Shown here: in pieces, positions 7,834 through 15,695 of the stretch
Numbering within the stretch: the stretch's first letter is position 1
Layout: every line of letters starts with the position of its first letter
Translations under genes and position numbers: made by a program
The notes under the pieces: generated by a model
What the model was told of the DNA's origin: nothing
The model's database searches: none
Seen by the model: the letters and a program-made list of their open reading frames with translations, nothing else
Source of the DNA: Nostoc parmelioides FACHB-3921
GTDB taxonomy: Bacteria > Cyanobacteriota > Cyanobacteriia > Cyanobacteriales > Nostocaceae
Length of the DNA stretch: 35,934 nucleotides
NCBI RefSeq assembly: GCF_014696625.1
Contig: NZ_JACJQL010000060.1
Span: 1-35,934, forward strand
Direction of reading: 5' to 3'

Positions 7834-9015
7834 ATGTTAAAATATATTTTCAAAAAAGCACAATTTCAGCGTTCACTGGCTTGGTCGCAGTTATCACATC
7901 AAAAAACTCGTCTTTTAGTGGCGATGGGAGGAATTGCATTTGCCAATATATTAATTTTCATGCAATTGGGTTTTAGGCAATTATTTACTAGTGGGGCTAC
8001 GGCTTTACCGGAAAGTCTCAAAGGAGATTTATTTTTAGTACATCCAGATACTAGATTTTTAGGTTCAATTGAATTTGACCGTTTGCGACTATATCAAGCG
8101 GCGGGAATTGCAGGTGTTGCTGATACTATTCCTCTCTATATTAATTCTGGTGTTGCGTGGGCTTATAAACAAGAATATCAATCTTATGAAGCACGGGTGA
8201 TTGCTTTTAACCCTAACAGAAAAGTCTTTGATATTCCTGAAGTGAATGTTCAACTCCATAAAATCAGTGTACCTGATAGTTTTATATTTGATCGGTTCGC
8301 TAAACAAGAGTTGGGAACTGTCGTCCAAGATTTTAGTAGTAATAAAAATAATCAACTGACAGTTCTAATTAATCGGCGTAAGGCTGATATCGTTGGATTA
8401 TTTAATTTGGGGAACTCATTTTTTCTGGGTACAGGTAATGTGATTACCAGTGAGGCTAATTATGCAGAAATATTTGGTAAAGAAATTTTAAATAGAGTCA
8501 GCATTGGTATAGTTACCTTAAACCCTGGTGTTAATCCAGAAGCAGTAAAGGCTGGTATTGAAAAAAATGTACCTGGTATTAGTGTCTATACTCATGAAGA
8601 GTTAATTGCTAAAGAATTGAAATATCAACAAGAAAACCCGGCTGGATTAATTTTTAGTTTTGGCGCAGTTATGGGGTTTATTATTGGGGTGGTAATTGTT
8701 TATCAAGTTTTATATGCCGATGTGAGAGATCATTTGGCTGAATACGCTACCCTTAAAGCAATGGGTTATTCTGATATTTATCTTTTATTGGTAATTTTCC
8801 AAGAAGCAGCCATGCTGACAGTATTAGGTTTTATCCCAGGCTTTTTTATCTCTGTGGGAATGTATAGTTTTCTCGCAGATTTGACGCGCTTGGAATTGGC
8901 GATGACACCTGATTTGGCGATTATGGTATTTATTCTGACATTAATTATGTGTTTAGTTTCAGCTGCGATCGCTTCTAGTAAACTCCGTTCTGCTGATCCC
9001 GCAGATGTATTTTAG
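7834..9015 (+). CDS. DevC-type ABC exporter permease
   Basis: A 393-residue protein from ATG 7834; a GTG at 7795 would add 13 residues that do not fit the family. It has a first membrane helix after KTRLLVAMGG (about 25-50) and a long periplasmic domain (about 55-265). Three more helices lie in the last 130 residues (FGAVMGFIIGVVIVYQVLY and two further hydrophobic blocks), and the end LRSADPADVF is typical of DevC. The topology is that of the FtsX/MacB-like permeases, which act with a DevB adaptor and a separate DevA ATPase. No devA gene follows. Instead the stop codon overlaps the start of a fused ABC half-transporter. Role inferred: export of the peptide made by the downstream genes. Confidence 0.85.
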   Translation: MLKYIFKKAQFQRSLAWSQLSHQKTRLLVAMGGIAFANILIFMQLGFRQLFTSGATALPESLKGDLFLVHPDTRFLGSIEFDRLRLYQAAGIAGVADTIPLYINSGVAWAYKQEYQSYEARVIAFNPNRKVFDIPEVNVQLHKISVPDSFIFDRFAKQELGTVVQDFSSNKNNQLTVLINRRKADIVGLFNLGNSFFLGTGNVITSEANYAEIFGKEILNRVSIGIVTLNPGVNPEAVKAGIEKNVPGISVYTHEELIAKELKYQQENPAGLIFSFGAVMGFIIGVVIVYQVLYADVRDHLAEYATLKAMGYSDIYLLLVIFQEAAMLTVLGFIPGFFISVGMYSFLADLTRLELAMTPDLAIMVFILTLIMCLVSAAIASSKLRSADPADVF

Positions 9016-10801
9016 TCCAATGTTCAAGCAGTTTTGGCGCATCGGTAAACTTTATTGGCTTTCAGAAAAAAAGTGGCAAGCGATCGCACTCCTTTTTCTG
9101 TTACTATGTCTCTCACTCATCGGTACAGTAGTCACCGTTGTCTTAAGCCTGTTTCTCGGTGAACTAGAATCATCTCTAGCCGCAGTAGATAGCAACCGAT
9201 TTATCCAAGCGGTGGTAATTTTCCTGGGAATTTTACTCATCGGTGTACCAATTCTCGCCCTGAAAACCTATTTGCAAGCCCAATTAAGTTTATCTTGGCG
9301 ACAGTGGTTAACTACATATTTTCTTAATCAATATCTGCATCAACGCAACTTTTACCACCTGACGACAACATCGGATATTGATAACCCAGATCAACGCATT
9401 GCCGAAGATATTCAAAATTTTAGCCAACAATCGCTTTATTTTGCCATAGTCCTATTAGACTCAATTTTACAACTGATTGCCTTCTCTGGAGTCCTGTGGC
9501 GCATTGCACCTACATTAATGGTGTTTTTAATCATTTATGCTGTAGTTGGCACAGTATTCACCACAATAGTTTTTGGTAAGACTTTAGTCGGAATTAACTT
9601 TGAACAACTCAAACGAGAAGCTGATTTACGCTACGGCTTGATTCGCGTGCGAGATCATGCAGAAGCGATCGCATTTTACCAAGGACAAGCGGTAGAATCT
9701 CAAGAAATCTGGCAAAGGTTTCTCAGAGTCGTCAGCAACTTTACACATTTAATTCGTTGGCAATTAGGCTTAGACTTATTTCAAAACAGTTATCAATACA
9801 TCACATTTTTACTACCAACATTTATATTAGCCCCTCGAATTTTAGCGGGAGAACTAGAAATAGGCGTATCCGCACAAGCTGGAGTAGCTTTCCGCAGTAT
9901 TTTACTAGCTTTAAGTTTAATTATTAGCCAATTTGAGCAATTGAGTAACTTAGCCGCAGCCGTCACTCGGTTAGATGAATTGCAAAATAGTATTGAGAAA
10001 CTAGAAAACCCCTCTCCAAAGACGCAGAGCGGCTTCTCGCTAGAGTACCTCTCCCCTGAAAGGAGAGAGGCTTTAAATATTCCCCCTTCCCTACTAGGGA
10101 AGGGGGTTAGGGGGTTAGGTTCTACCAATAATCTAAAAAATCAGAGTGATGGAGAGGAGTATTTAATTAACTTAGTTGAAGATTCCTGCATCAGTTTCCA
10201 AAACGTCACCCTACACACCCCCGACTATCAAAAGATTTTAGTCAAAGATTTATCCTTTACTGTTTCCCCTGGAGAATCCCTATTAATCACCGGTAAAAGT
10301 GGCGTAGGTAAAACCTCTGTATTGCGTGCATTAGCAGGATTGTGGCAGTCGGGAAGTGGAAAAATTACCTATCCAAAATCGCACCTACTCTTTTTACCCC
10401 AACGTCCCTACATGATTCTCGGCAGCTTACGAGAACAGCTACTATATCCCCAAAATAACCGCAGTATATCAGACGATGAACTCTTGCAAGTGTTACAGCA
10501 AGTAAACTTAACAGACTTAATAGAACGCTTCAACGGTTTAGATAGCATCACCGACTGGGAAAGAGTCTTATCAGTTGGAGAACAACAAAGATTAGCATTT
10601 GCCCGCTTACTCATACAGTCTCCCCAATACGCCATTCTAGACGAAGCCACCAGTGCCTTAGACGAAAGCAATCAAACCCAACTGTATCAACAACTCCAAA
10701 CAACCCAAATCACCTACATTAGCGTCGGACATCGCTCCTCACTCCGCCCCTTCCATCACCACATACTCGAACTCATAAAACCTCCGCGCCCCTTTGCGTA
10801 A
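9005..10801 (+). CDS. ABC transporter, fused membrane and ATPase domains (SbmA/BacA-ABCD type)
   Basis: A 598-residue half-transporter. The N-terminal part (about 1-320) has around six membrane helices and the motif DNPDQRIAEDIQNF, characteristic of the ABC_membrane_2 family (SbmA/BacA, YddA, peroxisomal ABCD). The ATPase part has Walker A GKSGVGKT (430-437), signature LSVGEQQR (522-529), Walker B ending in D546-E547 within ILDEATSALD, and the H-loop His in SVGHRSS. The start overlaps the DevC stop by 11 bases; ATG 9020 (MFKQFWRIGK) is an equally possible start. Residues about 335-385, between the two domains, are encoded by inserted palindromic repeat DNA. The last six residues and the stop lie in another dispersed repeat. 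Likely an exporter for the peptide product, with or beside DevB/DevC. Confidence 0.85.
   Translation: MYFSPMFKQFWRIGKLYWLSEKKWQAIALLFLLLCLSLIGTVVTVVLSLFLGELESSLAAVDSNRFIQAVVIFLGILLIGVPILALKTYLQAQLSLSWRQWLTTYFLNQYLHQRNFYHLTTTSDIDNPDQRIAEDIQNFSQQSLYFAIVLLDSILQLIAFSGVLWRIAPTLMVFLIIYAVVGTVFTTIVFGKTLVGINFEQLKREADLRYGLIRVRDHAEAIAFYQGQAVESQEIWQRFLRVVSNFTHLIRWQLGLDLFQNSYQYITFLLPTFILAPRILAGELEIGVSAQAGVAFRSILLALSLIISQFEQLSNLAAAVTRLDELQNSIEKLENPSPKTQSGFSLEYLSPERREALNIPPSLLGKGVRGLGSTNNLKNQSDGEEYLINLVEDSCISFQNVTLHTPDYQKILVKDLSFTVSPGESLLITGKSGVGKTSVLRALAGLWQSGSGKITYPKSHLLFLPQRPYMILGSLREQLLYPQNNRSISDDELLQVLQQVNLTDLIERFNGLDSITDWERVLSVGEQQRLAFARLLIQSPQYAILDEATSALDESNQTQLYQQLQTTQITYISVGHRSSLRPFHHHILELIKPPRPFA
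10017..10125. repeat. In-frame palindromic repeat insert in the ABC transporter linker
   Basis: The segment contains a CCTCTCC...GGAGAGG hairpin and a perfect 12-bp-arm palindrome at 10082-10106 (CCCCCTTCCCTA, one base, then its complement), followed by a GGGGGTTAG-type run. It encodes an IPPSLLGKGVRGLG peptide, typical of repeats that enter genes in cyanobacteria, and adds about 36 residues between the membrane and ATPase domains without a frameshift. Confidence 0.75.
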
Positions 10802-10817
10802 ACCTCCCCTCTGCGTT
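10781..10817. repeat. Dispersed GC-rich repeat across the ABC gene stop codon
   Basis: CCTCCGCGCCCCTTTGCG then CCTCCCCTCTGCGTTC is the inverse of the unit at 5368-5410. The stop codon at 10799-10801 lies inside it. The remaining gap up to 10943 is A/T-rich. A TTGCAA at 10848 with a TAACTT 17 bases further on is only a weak promoter candidate for the NRPS genes. Confidence 0.6.
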
Positions 10818-10943
10818 CAATCACCCCCTAGACTTATTAATAGAAACTTGCAATAATAAAACCACATAACTAACTTTTAAGCTTCTAACTAATCATTACT
10901 TTCTACCTTACTCAGCAATCCCCAAGAGTAAGCATATATTGAT

Positions 10944-13900
10944 ATGACATCCTCCCAGCCCAACATCCCCCAGCAGTTACAAAGCCGTTTAGCCTCACTA
11001 ACGCCTGAAAAACGAGCCTTACTAGAAAAACTACTCCGCCAAAAAGCCAATTCTAGCCAAATTATTCCACCCCGCAACAATAACACCGAATTACCCCTTT
11101 CCTTAGCCCAAGAAAGACTGTGGTTTCTGCATCAAATCAACCCCAGCGATTCATCCTATAATATTGCAATTTCTTGGCAATTAGCAGGAAAATTGCAAAT
11201 TCCGACTTTATTAGCTAGTTTACAAACAATTATCCAACGCCACGAAAGTTTAAGAACTGCCTTTTTATCCCAAGAAGGTAAACCTTATCAAAAAATTGCG
11301 GCAAATATTAACTTACAACTACCAATTATTGATTTACAAGACTTACCACCGCAACAACAAGCACAAACAGCCCAAGATTTAGCCAAATTAGAAGCCAGTC
11401 AACCCTTCGATTTAACTCAAGCCCCCTTGATGCGGGTGAAATTAATTCGCCTCGCACCAAATCAAGCCACCCTACTGCTAACACTACACCATATCATCGC
11501 TGATGGATGGTCACGGGGCATCCTGTTGCGGGAATTAGCAAGTTGTTATCGTGCATTAATTAACGGTGAGCAACCATCTTTACCTGCATTATCAATTCAG
11601 TATGCAGATTTTGCCCTGTGGCAGAGAGAATGGTTGCAAAGAGAAGAAATGAAAACACAATTGGCATACTGGCAACAAAAATTAGCCAAATTGCCTACCC
11701 TAGAACTACCAACAGATTACCCACGCACCGCACTACAAAAGTTTAACGGGAAAACAGAATCATTTTTACTGTCCAAAACTCTCTCAGAATCCCTGAAACA
11801 ATTGAGTAAACAGCAAGGTGTAACGCTGTTTATGTTGTTGTTAGCAGCTTTTAAAGTGTTGCTACATCGCTATTGTCAGCAAGACGAGATTGTTTTAGGA
11901 GTACCGAGTGCAAACCGCGATCGCCAACAAATACAAAGTTTAATTGGTTTTTTCGTCAATACGTTAGTATTACGCACAGATTTATCTGGAAATCCCACCT
12001 TTACCACCCTCCTCGAACGCATACGCACCACCACCGCCGAAGCCTTTGAACATCAAGAAATTCCCTTCGCCAAAATTGTAGAAGCACTCCAAATAGAACG
12101 GGATTTGAGCCATAATCCCTTAGTGCAAGTGATGTTTCAGGTGCAAAATGAAGCTTATCAGTTGCAGAATGATTCCCAGTTAGATTTACAACTACCAGAC
12201 TTAGAAATTCAGCAAACTTGGGTAGAAACTGGCGCAACCAAATTTGACTTAACTTGTCATATAGTGGAACGTTCCCAAGGGTTGCTGGTGGTGATGGAAT
12301 ATTGTACAGATTTATTTCAGCAGCAGACTATCACCCGGATGATTCAGCACTTGCGGGTGTTACTAGCAGCCATTGTAGAGAAACCAAACCTGAAAATTTC
12401 CCAAATACCCATTCTCACCCCTCAAGAACAACATCAAATCCTGGTGGAATGGAATCAAACCCAGGTAGACTATCCACAAAAGTGGTTACATCAACTATTT
12501 GAGGAGCAAGTTCAGCGTACACCTGATAGTATTGCTGTTTGTTATCAAGAGCAAACCGTTACCTATGAAGAACTGAACAGCAAAGTCAATCAACTCGCCC
12601 ATCATTTACAAAAATTAGGCGTAGGTTGTGAGTCTTTAGTAGGAATTTATTTAGAGCGATCGCCAGAATTAATTATAGCCTTACTAGCAGTTCTCAAGGC
12701 TGGAGGCGCGTACATCCCCCTAGATAATAAACTCCCCCCTGAGCGTTTAGCCTATATGCTGGGGGATGCTCAACCGAGAATTATATTAACAATGGCTGCA
12801 TCGGTGACAGCATTACCAGAATATCAAGGCAGTGTAGTCTGTTTAGATGAAGATTGGCAAGCGATCGCTCAAAACCCCGCAGAAAACCCCCCCAACATAG
12901 TTACAGGTGAAAACCTTGCTTACATAATTTACACATCCGGTTCGACGGGTAAACCAAAAGGCGTAATGCTTACCCATCGAGGATTAGCCAATTATCTCCA
13001 ATGGGCGATTCAAACCTATCCAGTAGATTTAGGTGTGGGTGTACCTGTACAATCTGCCATCAGCTTTGATGCCACAATTACCAGTTTATATACACCCCTG
13101 CTCGTTGGGAAAGCGGTAATATTGCTACCAGAAGCCGAGGAAATCGAAGCACTGAAAACCGCCCTCAGTTCTGCAAGCAATTTTAGTTTAGTTAAACTTA
13201 CCCCTGCTCATTTAAGCATACTGTCTCAACTTCTACCGCAACAAATGCCAGCCGGATACCCCCAAGCATTCATCATTGGCGGTGAAGCACTAATCGAACA
13301 ACATTTAGAATTTTGGCGCAGTTATTTTCCCCAAACAAAGTTAATTAATGAATATGGCCCCACAGAAACCGTTGTAGGATGCTGTATTTATAATGCTTCA
13401 CAAGGAAAATCGAACCAGGGTAATGTACCTATTGGTCGTCCTATTGCCAATACCCAACTTTATATTTTAGACCACTATTTACAACCCGTTCCCATCGGCG
13501 TACCAGGAGAACTCTACATTGGTGGCGCAGGAGTCGCCAGAGGTTACATAAATCGCCCCGAATTAACAGCAGAAAAATTTATTAGTCAACAGTCAACAGT
13601 CAACAGTCAACAGTCAACAGTCAACACTCTCTACAAAACAGGCGATCGCGCCCGCTACCTCAGTGACGGTACAATAGAATACCTGGGCAGATTAGACGAT
13701 CAAGTAAAAATTCGCGGATTTAGGGTGGAATTGGGGGAAATTGAAGCAATTTTAAAAGCTCACCCCTTAGTACAAGAAGCAGTAGTCATCCTACGGAAAG
13801 ATCACCCCCAATCGTCTCAATTAGTCGCTTATCTTGTCGGGAATCAGCAAAAAACAGATTTTCGGCAATATTTAGCGACGAAATTACCAGCTTATATGCT

Positions 13901-15695
13901 ACCTTCAGCCTTTGTCTGGCTGGAACAATTACCATTGACAACCAACGGGAAAGTTGACAAACAGCAACTTCCCGCACCCGCAGCCAAACCACAGTCAGAA
14001 CAAATCGCACCACGTAACGCCGCAGAAGCCACCCTAGTAGAAATCTGGACAGAAATTCTCGGTGCGAGCGTTGGTATTCATGATAATTTCTTTGAGCGTG
14101 GGGGAGATTCCATCCTAAGTATTCAAATGGTAGTGAAGGCGAATAATGCAGGAATCAAGTTAACACCCAAGCAACTATTCCAGCATCAAACCATCGCAGA
14201 ACTAGCAACTGTGATAGAAATCGCGCCGACAACTCAAGTAGAACAAGGAATAGCGACGGGAATAGTCCCCTTAACGCCGATTCAACATTGGCTATTTGAG
14301 CAAAATTTGCACAAATGGGATTACTTTAATCAAGCTGTACTTTTGGAAGTAGCGGCAGATTTAGAGGTAGATTACTTAAAACAGGCAATTGAGGAGCTAG
14401 TATTACATCATGATGTATTGCGTTCTTGTTTTACGAGTTCCTCGTTAGATGCTGCGTGGGAGCAAGATATAATTCCCACCTTCGATAATCAGGATATATT
14501 GACATTTGTTGATTTAAATGGATTGTCACCAAACCAACAAACCCAGCAAATTGAATCAATCGCCTCTCAACTGCAAGCTAGTTTAGATTTAGCTCAGGGG
14601 AGATTATTTAAAGTAGCCTTGTTTAAACTAGGAGATAATCAAAATCATCGCCTACTATTTATCATTCATCATTTAGTTGTAGATGGAGTTTCTTGGCGAA
14701 TTTTGCTAGAAGATTTAGTCATAGCCTATCAACAGCTAAAAACCAATCAAACACCTGTAAAACTACCATCAAAAACCACATCTTTCCAAGAATGGGCGCA
14801 AAATTTGGTTAATTACGCCGAATCTGATCAAGTTGTCGCACAATTCAAAACTTGGTTAGAAATTCTCCCTAAACAATTACCCCAATTACCTTTAGATAAG
14901 ATTGGTAAAGGTGATAATAACATTGCCTCTGAAGCTGAAATTCAGGTTAAGCTAGATATCAGTCAAACTCGCGCCTTGCTAGAAGTAGTACCCAAAGCCT
15001 ATCATACACAAATCAATGATGTATTATTAACCGCTTTAGCAATAACCTATAGTCAATGGACACAACAAAATTCTGTACTGATTGACTTAGAAACGCATGG
15101 ACGAGAAGATTTATTTCCTAATATAAACATCACTCGGACAGTAGGTTGGTTTACCGCAGTTTTTCCAGCATTTTTAGAATTTAAAAATATAAATGACATC
15201 GGAAAAAACTTAAAATATGTAAAGGAAAGACTCAGAGAAATTCCGCAAAAAGGTATTAGTTATGGGCTGCTACGATATTTAAATCCGAATCAACAGATAT
15301 CTCAAACTTTACAAGCACTACCCCAATCTGCTATTAGTTTTAATTACTTGGGACAACTAGATTTATTTACCTCCCAAGCATGGATTCTGGGACTAGCAAA
15401 AGAATCTACAGGATTATCATCCCACCCTCTAAATCAGCGTCGATATGTATTAAATATCAATGCTTGGATCGCACAATCTCAGTTACAAATTCAATGGCGA
15501 TACAGTCGCAATTTACATGACACAACCACCATTGAAAATTTAGCCCAGCAATTCATTAAAACATTACAAGCAATAATTCAATATTGCCAAGCACCAAATA
15601 GTGGCGGTTATACACCGTCAGATTTTGCAGGTGCGCGTTTAAATCAGCAGCAACTCGACAAATTTTTAAACAAGCTTCAGCCAAAGAAAAGGTAG
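10944..15695 (+). CDS. NRPS1: C-A-PCP-E, predicted to activate Asn and epimerise it
   Basis: A 1583-residue synthetase. After an N-terminal helix (LTPEKRALLEKLLRQK), the condensation domain carries HHIIADG (182-188). The adenylation domain (about 514-1010) has YIIYTSGSTG from 660, EYGPTE and YKTGDRARYL from 897. The carrier Ser is S1056 in GGDSI, the form usual before epimerases. The epimerase (about 1095-1575) has HHLVVDG (1242-1248), RTVGWFT and SFNYLGQL. The pocket code read by eye is D-A-T-K-I-G-E-V-G-K, one residue off the common Asn code (Leu to Ala at the second position), so Asn is the best guess. No initiation module precedes it although it starts with a C domain, so the donor is unknown. 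ATG 10944 has no clear ribosome site. The stop overlaps the next start by one base. Confidence 0.93.
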   Translation: MTSSQPNIPQQLQSRLASLTPEKRALLEKLLRQKANSSQIIPPRNNNTELPLSLAQERLWFLHQINPSDSSYNIAISWQLAGKLQIPTLLASLQTIIQRHESLRTAFLSQEGKPYQKIAANINLQLPIIDLQDLPPQQQAQTAQDLAKLEASQPFDLTQAPLMRVKLIRLAPNQATLLLTLHHIIADGWSRGILLRELASCYRALINGEQPSLPALSIQYADFALWQREWLQREEMKTQLAYWQQKLAKLPTLELPTDYPRTALQKFNGKTESFLLSKTLSESLKQLSKQQGVTLFMLLLAAFKVLLHRYCQQDEIVLGVPSANRDRQQIQSLIGFFVNTLVLRTDLSGNPTFTTLLERIRTTTAEAFEHQEIPFAKIVEALQIERDLSHNPLVQVMFQVQNEAYQLQNDSQLDLQLPDLEIQQTWVETGATKFDLTCHIVERSQGLLVVMEYCTDLFQQQTITRMIQHLRVLLAAIVEKPNLKISQIPILTPQEQHQILVEWNQTQVDYPQKWLHQLFEEQVQRTPDSIAVCYQEQTVTYEELNSKVNQLAHHLQKLGVGCESLVGIYLERSPELIIALLAVLKAGGAYIPLDNKLPPERLAYMLGDAQPRIILTMAASVTALPEYQGSVVCLDEDWQAIAQNPAENPPNIVTGENLAYIIYTSGSTGKPKGVMLTHRGLANYLQWAIQTYPVDLGVGVPVQSAISFDATITSLYTPLLVGKAVILLPEAEEIEALKTALSSASNFSLVKLTPAHLSILSQLLPQQMPAGYPQAFIIGGEALIEQHLEFWRSYFPQTKLINEYGPTETVVGCCIYNASQGKSNQGNVPIGRPIANTQLYILDHYLQPVPIGVPGELYIGGAGVARGYINRPELTAEKFISQQSTVNSQQSTVNTLYKTGDRARYLSDGTIEYLGRLDDQVKIRGFRVELGEIEAILKAHPLVQEAVVILRKDHPQSSQLVAYLVGNQQKTDFRQYLATKLPAYMLPSAFVWLEQLPLTTNGKVDKQQLPAPAAKPQSEQIAPRNAAEATLVEIWTEILGASVGIHDNFFERGGDSILSIQMVVKANNAGIKLTPKQLFQHQTIAELATVIEIAPTTQVEQGIATGIVPLTPIQHWLFEQNLHKWDYFNQAVLLEVAADLEVDYLKQAIEELVLHHDVLRSCFTSSSLDAAWEQDIIPTFDNQDILTFVDLNGLSPNQQTQQIESIASQLQASLDLAQGRLFKVALFKLGDNQNHRLLFIIHHLVVDGVSWRILLEDLVIAYQQLKTNQTPVKLPSKTTSFQEWAQNLVNYAESDQVVAQFKTWLEILPKQLPQLPLDKIGKGDNNIASEAEIQVKLDISQTRALLEVVPKAYHTQINDVLLTALAITYSQWTQQNSVLIDLETHGREDLFPNINITRTVGWFTAVFPAFLEFKNINDIGKNLKYVKERLREIPQKGISYGLLRYLNPNQQISQTLQALPQSAISFNYLGQLDLFTSQAWILGLAKESTGLSSHPLNQRRYVLNINAWIAQSQLQIQWRYSRNLHDTTTIENLAQQFIKTLQAIIQYCQAPNSGGYTPSDFAGARLNQQQLDKFLNKLQPKKR
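13584..13625. repeat. Six AGTCAAC heptamers (STRR, CAACAGT family) inside A domain 1
   Basis: Exactly six perfect heptamers (42 bp, 14 codons) lie between the A7 segment RPELTAEKFI and the A8 motif YKTGDR. The frame is kept because 6 x 7 is a multiple of three. The array encodes SQQSTVN-type residues. Confidence 0.9.

Noticed and set aside
6602..10801. Exporter genes as the heterocyst glycolipid devBCA operon itself
   Set aside because: There is no devA, the third gene is from another ABC family, and the neighbourhood is a peptide cluster; only family similarity to DevB and DevC is supported.
10848..10876. TTGCAA-17-TAACTT as the NRPS promoter
   Set aside because: The -10 match is poor (three of six) and the region is A/T-rich, so chance matches are likely; kept only as a remark.
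12254..12502. Plus-strand overlapping frames inside NRPS and PKS genes (also 17868-18122 and 27833-28018)
   Set aside because: They are alternate-frame shadows of conserved domains and have no recognisable family of their own.
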